A stretch of DNA of 64,000 nucleotides from Anaerolineales bacterium (GTDB taxonomy: Bacteria > Chloroflexota > Anaerolineae > 4572-78 > J111): NCBI GenBank assembly GCA_015075405.1, contig JABTUK010000004.1, positions 1 to 64,000 on the forward strand, read 5' to 3'. The notes under the pieces were generated by a model. The model did no database searches and had not been told where the DNA came from. It worked only from the letters and a program-made list of their open reading frames with translations. Shown one piece after another: positions 56,895 to 64,000 of this stretch. The stretch's first letter is position 1. Every line of letters starts with the position of its first letter. Both the position numbers and the translations under genes were made by a program.

Positions 56895-58170
56895 ATGAAT
56901 CCATTTGCAATTGCAACCAAAGGAAAAGGTTTCAAAAGGCTCTGCGCCGCGCCCAGGTAATTACCAGTCGTTACGGCTTGACCTCGACCCGGATGGACGA
57001 TACGCTGACCCGTTTTGCCCGTTTGCTGGATAGTTACACCGCTCCAGCCACGTTCCCCATAACCGCTGTAGCTTTGCAACGCAATGGGGTTACGGTGCGG
57101 CGGTTGGCCCAACAGGGCATCGAATTTGCCATCATGGGCATACTCATATTGACCATTCCCGCTTAACCACCGCCAACCAGATTGCCCGGCTGAATCAGGC
57201 CACCGCAATCTTCCAGGCCGGACAGGTGCCTTTTCGGGGCTTTCGCTGCCCCTATTTACGCTGGAACGAGGCCACGCTGGCCGCCTTGCGTCACCATCAC
57301 TTTTATACGACAGCAGCCAGGGGTTAGCCTGGGACGTGCTTGACGGCCTGGAAACCCCGGCTTATCGGCGCGTCCTCGACTTCTACGGGGCCCAGCCGGC
57401 CCAGCAGTATCCGGCTCTGCCCGTTTGGAGCAGGGACTGCTCCGTATTCCTTACTGCCTGCCTGACGACGAGGGTCTGATTGACCGGCTGCAACTTCCCC
57501 TGCCGCTCGCACCGAAGTCTGGTTAAAATGTTGCAGCAAATTTATAACCTGGGCGAATTATTCACTGTTGGTCTTCACCCGGAACGTTTTGACCTTTTGG
57601 CGAACCCCTGGCCGCAACCCTGGCCCAAGCACGTACCCTCGCGCCTGCTGTCTGGATTGCTCGCCTGGATGAAATTGCCGCCTGGTGGTGTAATCGAACC
57701 GAAACTAACGTCACCCTGACGGCTCTACCAGCCAGGAGGCGGTGCAGGTGACTGTGGCCGGTCCTGCGGGGTTGACCATCCTGGCTCGCCGCCTGACAGT
57801 TAATGGCCCGACCACTCCCTGGGCCGGCGCTTATGAACGGGTGCTGGTCGAGAATTTCACCCTGGCAACCTCGCTGCGTCCGGTGATTGGCCTGTCGCCC
57901 CACAGCGCCCCTTCGCTGCACGAGTTTTTACGCCAGCAGGGTTATGTGGTTGAACTTAGTGAGGACTTGCGGCCTTATCCTTTTTACCTGGATCGGCCCG
58001 ATTTTGCCCCGGAAGATGAACGTCCACTACTGACCCAAATCGAAAGCGGCGACTGGCCGCTGCTGCGGTTGGGCCGTTGGCCCGATGGGGCGCGCGCTGC
58101 TTTGAATGTGACCGGCGATATTGACGCCCTGACGCTATGGGATTATGGTCTGCGTTTCCTGGGAAATTGA
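56895..58170 (+). CDS. Polysaccharide deacetylase family protein, frame-disrupted
   Basis: The intended protein of about 425 residues shows TSTRMDDTLTRFARLLDSY, ATFPITAVAL, GIEFAIHGHTHIDHS (His pair, restored by changing frame at about 57133), QVPFRGFRCPYLRWN (the substrate-binding RxPY region) and LYDSSQGLAWDVL. An extra C-terminal beta domain begins about GSTSQEAVQVTVAGPAGL and ends VTGDIDALTLWDYGLRFLGN. The last phrase resembles another NodB catalytic start (TGDIDALTLWD), so the protein may hold two related domains. Confidence 0.75.
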
Positions 58171-58347
58171 AGCCTACCCGCATGGCCTCTCCTGTGGTGG
58201 AGTGGCTGTCATTCATGCGGTGGCTTGACCGATATTCTAACTTTTTTTTAATTATTTTCTTGTGGATTTAACATGCTCTATTATTAGAATCAGGTTAAAT
58301 CAGGCCCACAGAAATCAAGTAACTAAGTTGAAAAAGAAAGTTACTAC

Positions 58348-58458
58348 TCAGGCTCATGTCATTTCGAGCGACGAAGGAGCGAGAAATCCCCAGGGCGCAA
58401 CAGTTAAAAGTAAGGCGTTAGGGATTTCTCCCTCCGGTCGAAATGACATGCCTGAGCA
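58348..58458. repeat. REP-like palindrome (GTCATTTCGAGCGA type)
   Basis: ACTCAGGCTCATGTCATTTCGA pairs, as its inverse, with TCGAAATGACATGCCTGAGCAG at the other end, and inner arms GAGAAATCCC and GGGATTTCTC pair as well. This GTCATTTCGAGCG type of repeat is common across unrelated bacteria, from my recollection. The 320 bp between the deacetylase and FemAB-like genes hold this and no gene. Confidence 0.7.
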
Positions 58459-58490
58459 GTTACAAAAGAAAGCGATAAGGTTTTTAGATC

Positions 58491-59498
58491 ATGCGGGTGG
58501 TGCAAGAGCTAGAGGAAAACCTGTGGCGCGAGTTTGTAAACCGGCAACCGCAGGGAAATATTTTTCATACCCCAGAAATGTTTCGGGTGTTCGATCAGAC
58601 AAAAGGCCACAAGTCAACCTTATGGGCTGTGGTTGATGGCGATAATTGCCCGTTGGCCCTATTGCTGCCGGTACATGTGACGTTGCTGGATGGCCTGCTG
58701 CGCCAATTGACCACCCGGGCGATTGCTTACGGTAGCATTTTGAGCGCACCCGGCCCGGCAGGTCAGGCAGCCCTGGCCCTGTTATTACAAACATACAAAC
58801 GTGAGGCTAAAGGTAGCGCCTTGTTTACCGAATTACGTAATCTGTCGGATTTGGGCCAGACCCAAGCCCTGCTCAACGATTATGGTTTTGCCTATGAAGG
58901 TCACCTCAATTACCTGATCAACCTTAACCGCCCCATCGAGGAACTGTTGCAAAGCATCGGTCAGCGCACCCGCAAAAAAATTCGTAAAGGCTTGCGAGAT
59001 GGCTTCGTCCAAATGAGTGAGGCTACCACCCCAACTGAGTTGGAACACTGGTATAATATTTTGCAGAAAACCTACAGCAATGCCCAGGTACCGCTGGCCG
59101 ACCGCTCGTTGTTTGTGGCTGCTTTCAACGAGTTGTACCCCAGAGGCATGGCCAAGTTTTTGTTGGCCCAGGTAAATGGCGTAACTGCTGCTTGTTCCAT
59201 TGAGTTGCCTTATAAAAATATGATTTACGGCTGGTATGGCGGCTCAGATAGGGCTTATAGCGATTATCTACCCAACGAAATGCTAATCTGGCACATCCTG
59301 GAATGGGGCGCGAACAACGGCTATCATGTTTATGATTTTGGCGGCGCCGGCAAACCGGATGAGGAGTATGGCGTGCGAGATTTTAAAGCCAAATTTGGTG
59401 GGGATTTGGTCAATTTTGGGCGTAATGTTTATGTGCATAATCCAACCTTGCTAAAGTTGAGCAAGCAGGGCTATGAAGTTTATCGCCGTTTTTTATAG
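58491..59498 (+). CDS. FemAB/GNAT-like transferase 1
   Basis: This intact 335-residue protein resembles the FemAB-related GNAT family (Acetyltransf_6/FemAB-like), which add aminoacyl or acyl groups to envelope polymers. Visible are QGNIFHTPEMFRVFDQTKGH (N-terminal GNAT unit), IEELLQSIGQRTRKKIRKGLRDG (the conserved R-x-x-KKIRK helix), and the C-terminal YGWYGGSDRAYSDYLPNEMLIWHILEWGANNGYHVYDFGGAG. No signal peptide. It starts the intact part of the locus; a glycosyltransferase gene follows by 20 bp. Confidence 0.85.
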   Translation: MRVVQELEENLWREFVNRQPQGNIFHTPEMFRVFDQTKGHKSTLWAVVDGDNCPLALLLPVHVTLLDGLLRQLTTRAIAYGSILSAPGPAGQAALALLLQTYKREAKGSALFTELRNLSDLGQTQALLNDYGFAYEGHLNYLINLNRPIEELLQSIGQRTRKKIRKGLRDGFVQMSEATTPTELEHWYNILQKTYSNAQVPLADRSLFVAAFNELYPRGMAKFLLAQVNGVTAACSIELPYKNMIYGWYGGSDRAYSDYLPNEMLIWHILEWGANNGYHVYDFGGAGKPDEEYGVRDFKAKFGGDLVNFGRNVYVHNPTLLKLSKQGYEVYRRFL

Positions 59499-59519
59499 GC
59501 TAAGGAGTTATTAAGTCTT

Positions 59520-60725
59520 ATGAGCACCCCTCAGGGGCACACAAAACCCAAACGACACTGTATGATCGTCCATGCCTACTATCCTCTGGGTGAAACCCGG
59601 GTTGAACGGCAAGCCCTGGCCCTGGTTAAACACGGTTATGAGGTTGATGTGATTTGTTTGTGGGCCAGAAAAGGCCCCCAAGTTGAAACCAGAGATGGCG
59701 TCACTATTTATCGCCTGCCGGTTAAGCGTGACAAAAAGGGTGGAGTTAAAGCCCAGTTCTTTGAATATCTAACTTTCTTTATTTTGGCTATGCTCAAAGC
59801 AGCTCAGCTGCACCGGCAGCAACGTTATGGGGTGGTACAGGTACATAATCTACCCGATTTTTTAGTTTTTGCCGGCCTCTTGCCCAAATTAATGGGGGCC
59901 AAACTAATCTTGGATATTCATGACCTGATGCCAGAATTTTACGCGGCTCGTTTTAACACCTCCAATTGGTCAAGCTGGCCCATGCGGTTGATCCGCTGGC
60001 AAGAATGGCTTTCTTGCCGCTTTGCCGACCGGGTAATTACTGTTACCAAATCTTGGCGGGAAAGTTTGATCCAGCGCGGGGTGCCAGCGGAAAAAGTCCA
60101 TGTGGTCATGAACGTGGCCGATGACCAAATTTTTCAACGCTTGCCTGAGGCAGCCCCGCTTCCTACTAATGGATGTTTGCGACTGATCTATCATGGCAAT
60201 CTGACTCAGCGCTATGGTATTGATTTGCTCATTCGGGCTGTTGACCTGGCTCGGCGACAAGCTCCAGACCTACGCTTGATGATTCATGGCAGCGGTGATT
60301 ACCGGGAAGCATTGGTAAAATTGGCCGATGAGTTAAAGTTGAACGATTATATCCAATTTACCACCACTTTTGTGCCAAGCGCAGAACTGCCTAATTTGAT
60401 CCGCCAGGCCAATGTAGGGGTCGTGCCTTATCGTCGTGATATCTTCACCGATGGCATTTTGCCCACTAAACTTATGGAGTACACGGCCCTGGGTTTGCCT
60501 ACTATTGTAGCCCGAACTCCAGCGGTCGAGGCGTATTTCGATGAGAGCATGGTCGAATATTTTACCGCCGAAAACGTAGAGGAGTTGGCTGCCAGCATCC
60601 TGAAACTTTATCATCATCCCGCCCGACGAGCCGAGTTGGCTCAAAAGGCTGATGTCTTTAATCAGAGTTACAACTGGGCCAAACTCAGTAGCGAGTATGT
60701 TAAGTTGATAGATTCGTTAGGATGA
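59520..60725 (+). CDS. Glycosyltransferase family 4 protein
   Basis: This intact 401-residue GT-B enzyme has CMIVHAYYPLGETRVERQALALVKHGYEVDVICL at the start, VVQVHNLPDFLVFAGLLPKL, LILDIHDLMPEFYAARF, DRVITVTKSWRESLIQRGVP, VHVVMNVADDQIF, LIYHGNLTQRYGIDLLIRAV, and LIRQANVGVVPYRRDIFTDGILPTKLMEYTALGLPTIV as the donor site region. AAGGAG precedes ATG 59520. It lies between FemAB-like genes and probably acts in the same polymer pathway. Confidence 0.92.
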   Translation: MSTPQGHTKPKRHCMIVHAYYPLGETRVERQALALVKHGYEVDVICLWARKGPQVETRDGVTIYRLPVKRDKKGGVKAQFFEYLTFFILAMLKAAQLHRQQRYGVVQVHNLPDFLVFAGLLPKLMGAKLILDIHDLMPEFYAARFNTSNWSSWPMRLIRWQEWLSCRFADRVITVTKSWRESLIQRGVPAEKVHVVMNVADDQIFQRLPEAAPLPTNGCLRLIYHGNLTQRYGIDLLIRAVDLARRQAPDLRLMIHGSGDYREALVKLADELKLNDYIQFTTTFVPSAELPNLIRQANVGVVPYRRDIFTDGILPTKLMEYTALGLPTIVARTPAVEAYFDESMVEYFTAENVEELAASILKLYHHPARRAELAQKADVFNQSYNWAKLSSEYVKLIDSLG

Positions 60726-60756
60726 TAAAGGAGAGTCCATTTAGGAGAAAATTTTT

Positions 60757-61914
60757 ATGGGGAAAATATCTAATTTAGCATACAAACTGTGGTTTCAGGC
60801 GCAATTAGGAGCACCACCTTTTATCCAAAATTTGATTATATCCCCGTTGGTTGAGCTTAAAGAAATATTTCGAATCATAAAGAACCCCTTTTTCGATATC
60901 TATCGAATACAAGACCAAAACCAAGCCGGTTCTTTGACAGCAACTTATTTTACAACTAAAGAAATAAGAGCCTCACGTCAATTTAGAGGGATTTTTTTTA
61001 CAGAAAATTTAAGCATAACCCCTATAGGGCGCGTGCCAATCTGGAATATTCACAAGGAAATCACCTCTGTGGATAGCGACATAATCATGGTTGAGACAGA
61101 TAAAAGGCTAGTCAATAGATTACCGTATCAAAAGGCTATAGTTATTCCATTGCAGGTATTATTACAGATAGATGTTCGAGGTTCATGGGATGATGTAAAA
61201 AAACGTTTTCATAAAACGGTGTCTCATACTGAACTTCGTTTAACCCAAAAGCATGGTTATACCTATCATTTGAGTCATGACCCGCAAGAATTTGAGCATT
61301 TTTATTATCAAATGTATCTGCCAACCATGGAAGATAGACATGGTGATTTGAATTTACCGTTGGCAAAAGAAGATTTGGCTGCTTATCTCAAGCATGGGTT
61401 CTTGTTTCTCATCAAAAAAGGGGAACAGGTTGTTGCGGGGGGGTTGTGTTATCCTCAACAAAAAACCCTTACGTTGCTCGTTGGAGGTCTCTTAAACGCC
61501 GATGAAGAATTGAGAAGGCAGGGAGCAATGGGGGCAATGCGAAGTCTGTTGATTCAGTGGGCTAATCAGGCAGGTTTTGAGACGTTTAATTTCGGTGATT
61601 CAGGGCCTTTTTTGGCGGGAGGTATATTTCAATATAAACGCAAATGGGGCGCTAAAGTAGTTGCCCGGAATAGAAGAATTTGGTTAAAAGTTCAGCGTAA
61701 CAATCCAGCAGTTTGTCAACTATTAAAGGATCATCCGATTATCACGGTTGATAAAAAGGGTGATTTACACGGCTTGATTATTGTGAATAACTCAAGGGAA
61801 ATTGATACCAGTGACGAGGTGGAATTGCAAAGAAAATATGCCACCCCTGGCTTAAACTCTTTACTTATCCGCTCGATGGCAGATTTAGTTGTTGAGCCGA
61901 TAAGAGCAGCTTAG
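60757..61914 (+). CDS. FemAB/GNAT-like transferase 2
   Basis: This intact 385-residue protein is related to FemAB/Acetyltransf_6 proteins. The middle SWDDVKKRFHKTVSHTELRLTQKHGYTYHLSHD corresponds to the FemAB core helix, followed by FYYQMYLPTMEDRHG, FLIKKGEQVVAGGLCYPQQKTLTLLVGGL, and NFGDSGPFLAGGIFQYKRKWGAKVV. It has an N-terminal unit of about 130 residues not found in the first copy. The next gene is its paralogue in tandem. AT content is higher than in neighbours. Confidence 0.82.
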   Translation: MGKISNLAYKLWFQAQLGAPPFIQNLIISPLVELKEIFRIIKNPFFDIYRIQDQNQAGSLTATYFTTKEIRASRQFRGIFFTENLSITPIGRVPIWNIHKEITSVDSDIIMVETDKRLVNRLPYQKAIVIPLQVLLQIDVRGSWDDVKKRFHKTVSHTELRLTQKHGYTYHLSHDPQEFEHFYYQMYLPTMEDRHGDLNLPLAKEDLAAYLKHGFLFLIKKGEQVVAGGLCYPQQKTLTLLVGGLLNADEELRRQGAMGAMRSLLIQWANQAGFETFNFGDSGPFLAGGIFQYKRKWGAKVVARNRRIWLKVQRNNPAVCQLLKDHPIITVDKKGDLHGLIIVNNSREIDTSDEVELQRKYATPGLNSLLIRSMADLVVEPIRAA

Positions 61915-61929
61915 GGAAGTGTCGGACAA

Positions 61930-63069
61930 GTGGAAAAGTTAATTGAATGGCGGCATATGCTCTGGCTTAAAGCGCAGTTGGCCCTGCCCCCGCCGATACA
62001 ACCGCTATTGCATGAGAGCAAAGAAATTATCCTAACCTTGAGTGAACCGTATCTGACGGTTTATCAATGGCAAGGCCAGAGTCGTGGTGGACCGCTGCGG
62101 GTTAATTATGCCGGGTTTGAGTATGCTCGCCCCTATCTTAAAAGTATGCTGTTTGTGGCCGAACCCCAGGAAACAGAAGTGGGTCGGGTTCCACTGTGGC
62201 AGCCGAGTCGGTTTAGCCGTTTGCCAGACAGCGACCTGAGTTATGTGGTAGCCGGCAAACGGCTTGTCGGCCAACTGTCGCGCCAAAATAGCCTGGTATT
62301 GCCGTTTTGGACTCGCACCGCGCTTGATATTCGGGGGGAGTGGGCCGAAGTTGAGCAACGTTTCCGCGAAGATGCCCGGCGGAACGAGATACGCAAGGCC
62401 AAAAAGTTTGGCTATAGTTATGATATTAGCCACGACCGGGCCGATTTTGAAAATTTTTATGACACCATGTACCTGCCTATGATGCAGCGCCGCCATGCAG
62501 TGGTTGATCTTTTGCTAACTTTTGAAGAGGCCTACCAATATTTTCAGCGGGGCATGTTGCTGCGGGTCAAGCGAGACGGGCGCTATGTGGCCGGGGGTGT
62601 TTGTTATCCGGAACAAAAAGTGCTTTATTTTATTATGATCGGCGTTCTGGAAGGAGATGAACAACTGATGCGTGAAGGCGCAGTGGCCGCCATCAACTAC
62701 TCTCGCATCCAGTGGGCGCATCAACAGGGTTATGAGGCCGTTGATTTTTGGGGCAGCCGGCCCTATATGACCGGCTTGTTTCTGTATAAACGTAAATGGG
62801 GGGTAACGGTTAGCGTTCCGTCTAACCGTTATGAACGCATTTGGCTCCAAATCCGGCGGGATACACCGGCGGTGCGTCAATTTTTTAAAGATAACCCATG
62901 TCTGGTATTGGATCAACGGCAAGATTTGTGGGGTTTAATCATTAACGACACCCCTGACCAGTTGACACCTGAGGTTGAAGCCGGTTGGCGCAAGCAATAT
63001 GCAACCCCTGGCTTAAAGGGATTGCTCATTCGTTCTGTCCCCGACTTGCTGAAAAATCGTCTCTATTAA
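61930..63069 (+). CDS. FemAB/GNAT-like transferase 3, paralogue of transferase 2
   Basis: This intact 379-residue protein aligns with transferase 2 along its length by eye: LWLKAQLALPPPIQPLL with LWFQAQLGAPPFIQNLI, VEQRFREDARRNEIRKAKKFGYSYDISHD with the same region, GGVCYPEQKVLYFIMIGVLEGDEQLMREGAVAA, YKRKWGVTV, and a shared ending RKQYATPGLKGLLIRSVPDL. The start is GTG 61930. Its base use is more GC-rich than that of its paralogue, so the two may not come from a recent duplication in place. Confidence 0.82.
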   Translation: MEKLIEWRHMLWLKAQLALPPPIQPLLHESKEIILTLSEPYLTVYQWQGQSRGGPLRVNYAGFEYARPYLKSMLFVAEPQETEVGRVPLWQPSRFSRLPDSDLSYVVAGKRLVGQLSRQNSLVLPFWTRTALDIRGEWAEVEQRFREDARRNEIRKAKKFGYSYDISHDRADFENFYDTMYLPMMQRRHAVVDLLLTFEEAYQYFQRGMLLRVKRDGRYVAGGVCYPEQKVLYFIMIGVLEGDEQLMREGAVAAINYSRIQWAHQQGYEAVDFWGSRPYMTGLFLYKRKWGVTVSVPSNRYERIWLQIRRDTPAVRQFFKDNPCLVLDQRQDLWGLIINDTPDQLTPEVEAGWRKQYATPGLKGLLIRSVPDLLKNRLY

Positions 63070-63079
63070 GGAGAGTCTT

Positions 63080-64000
63080 GTGCAAGTAGTCCAGTTAATG
63101 GCTGACCGGCGTGACGAATGGAATCATTTTGTGGCCCAGGATAAATTTTTTGCCCATCTCCAATCCTGGGAATGGGGCGAATTTAAGGCCTTGTTAGGCT
63201 GGCAGGCAGTGCGATTGGGGGTGGAGCAACAAGGCCGGCTGGTGGCCGGGGCACAGTTGCTTATCAAAACTATGCCGTTGGGCCTGGCCAGCTTTGTGTA
63301 TGTGCCGCGTGGCCCTCTGGTTGATTGGTCAGATTACTCTGTAACCACATGTCTCTTGGAGGCCATCCACCAGGTAGCCCGGCAGCAGCGCGCTATTTTT
63401 TTGCGTCTCGAACCGCCTCTGGAAAATAGCCCGGCCGCCCATGCCTGGTTGCAGCGTTACAATTTTCAGCCATACGCCAATACTAACCAGCCTCGCTGCA
63501 CCTTGATTGTAGATTTGACGCCTGGTCCCGAAGAGATGTTCAATCGTTTATCAAAAAGTACCCGCAAGAAGGTGCGCGCCACCCAAAACAAGGGGGTGCA
63601 AATCCGTACCGGCACAGAAAACGATCTTGATACCTTTCTGCGGATTATGGAATCTACCGGCAAACGGGCCGATTTTCCTATCCGCTCCCGTGATTATTAC
63701 ACCCATGAATTTCAACTATTCTCAAAAGCCGGACGTGCCCGTTTAGCTCTGGCCAGCTACGAGGGGGTAGATGTAGCGGTGGATATGACCTTTGTTTTCG
63801 GTCGTCAGGCGGCCTCCTTTCATGGCGGCTTTGTAAGCGAATTTCCCCACCTGAAAATCAATCATGCCTTGGTTTGGGATACAATTTGTTGGGCCAGTCA
63901 ACAGGGCTGTGATAGGTTTGATCTGTGGGGCATCCCCGATGAGATTGGCGAATTGGTGGCCGCCGGCCAGCCTCTGCCCGAGGATCGTCACGATGGCTTG
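63080..64000 (+). CDS. FemA/FemB-family peptidoglycan bridge-type aminoacyltransferase, 3' end outside window
   Basis: The frame from GTG 63080 (after AAGGAGAG) is open for 307 codons to the window edge. It matches lipid II:glycine glycyltransferase (FemX-like) proteins: DKFFAHLQSWEWGEFKALLGWQ, LGLASFVYVPRGPLVD, FLRLEPPLE, FNRLSKSTRKKVRATQNKGVQIRTG, SRDYYTHEFQLFSKAGRARL, ASFHGGFVSEFPHLKINHALVWDTI and GCDRFDLWGIPDE. Such enzymes add amino acids from aminoacyl-tRNA to lipid-linked precursors. It begins 10 bp after the preceding gene. Confidence 0.88.
   Translation, partial: MQVVQLMADRRDEWNHFVAQDKFFAHLQSWEWGEFKALLGWQAVRLGVEQQGRLVAGAQLLIKTMPLGLASFVYVPRGPLVDWSDYSVTTCLLEAIHQVARQQRAIFLRLEPPLENSPAAHAWLQRYNFQPYANTNQPRCTLIVDLTPGPEEMFNRLSKSTRKKVRATQNKGVQIRTGTENDLDTFLRIMESTGKRADFPIRSRDYYTHEFQLFSKAGRARLALASYEGVDVAVDMTFVFGRQAASFHGGFVSEFPHLKINHALVWDTICWASQQGCDRFDLWGIPDEIGELVAAGQPLPEDRHDGL

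Noticed and set aside
27883..58170. Mass pseudogenisation of the sulfate and polysaccharide loci
   Set aside because: Breaks are single-base homopolymer losses with protein similarity continuing directly in the next frame, and no missense or nonsense decay is apparent.
16..64000. tRNA or rRNA genes
   Set aside because: No cloverleaf with a TTCRA arm and CCA-ready acceptor, nor any rRNA segment, was recognised by eye on either strand; a tRNAscan run would settle it.

Overview
The window looks like a Chloroflexota (Anaerolineae-type) genome fragment, inferred from content rather than any marker gene. It carries LysW-dependent lysine biosynthesis genes (lysW, X, Y, Z, J, K), a DUF5667-type membrane protein paired with an ECF sigma factor, many hairpin-forming intergenic repeats, and secreted proteins bearing a short YLPxIxxxA-like motif. 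No rRNA, tRNA or CRISPR array was recognised.

Layout. 0-2.3 kb: a DUF366 gene, an orphan MNT nucleotidyltransferase, a TumE-like toxin-antitoxin pair and two remnants of one 'ACSHRK' gene. 2.3-9 kb: an LPXTG-like surface protein, a glycolipid-binding-domain protein, hflX, birA, a HIT hydrolase, a GlcG-like protein and a HAD phosphatase. 8.8-10.1 kb: ECF sigma factor and its DUF5667 partner. 10.3-23.7 kb: a minus-strand lysine locus (lysW-lysX-lysY, then lysZ, lysJ, lysK) broken up by accessory genes: chrB-chrA, a stop-interrupted phosphatase-like gene, a DNA methyltransferase, two Uma2 nucleases, VapBC, a four-helix-bundle gene and many repeats. 24-25.5 kb: aldo/keto reductase and DUF971. 25.5-27.9 kb: repeats and a broken mobile-type gene. 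27.9-32.7 kb: sulfate activation (fused sat-cysC, cysNC, cysD). 32.9-37.2 kb: a deacetylase lipoprotein, selB and a coiled-coil protein. 37.3-64 kb: an exopolysaccharide locus with a Wzz-GGDEF fusion, a BcsB-like protein, flippase, phosphatase/phosphodiesterase, polymerase, deacetylases, glycosyltransferases, secreted repeat proteins and four FemAB/GNAT-type transferases, the last running off the window.

Regulation. The sulfate-activation promoter (minus strand, near 32.7 kb) and the exopolysaccharide promoter (plus strand, near 37.3 kb) share the same architecture: two ATTCAAAC direct repeats 11 bp apart, then 9 bp, then TATAAT. This is the geometry of an OmpR/PhoB-family activator site and suggests that sulfate activation and envelope polymer synthesis are co-regulated. 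The exopolysaccharide promoter is followed by a leader of about 250 nt that folds into nested stems.

Sequence quality. From about 25.9 to 58.2 kb nearly every gene is split into adjacent frames, and where the intended reading can be reconstructed the cause is usually a homopolymer shortened by one base. Genes before and after this stretch are intact. I therefore treat most broken genes there as single real genes damaged by consensus errors and give one span for each.
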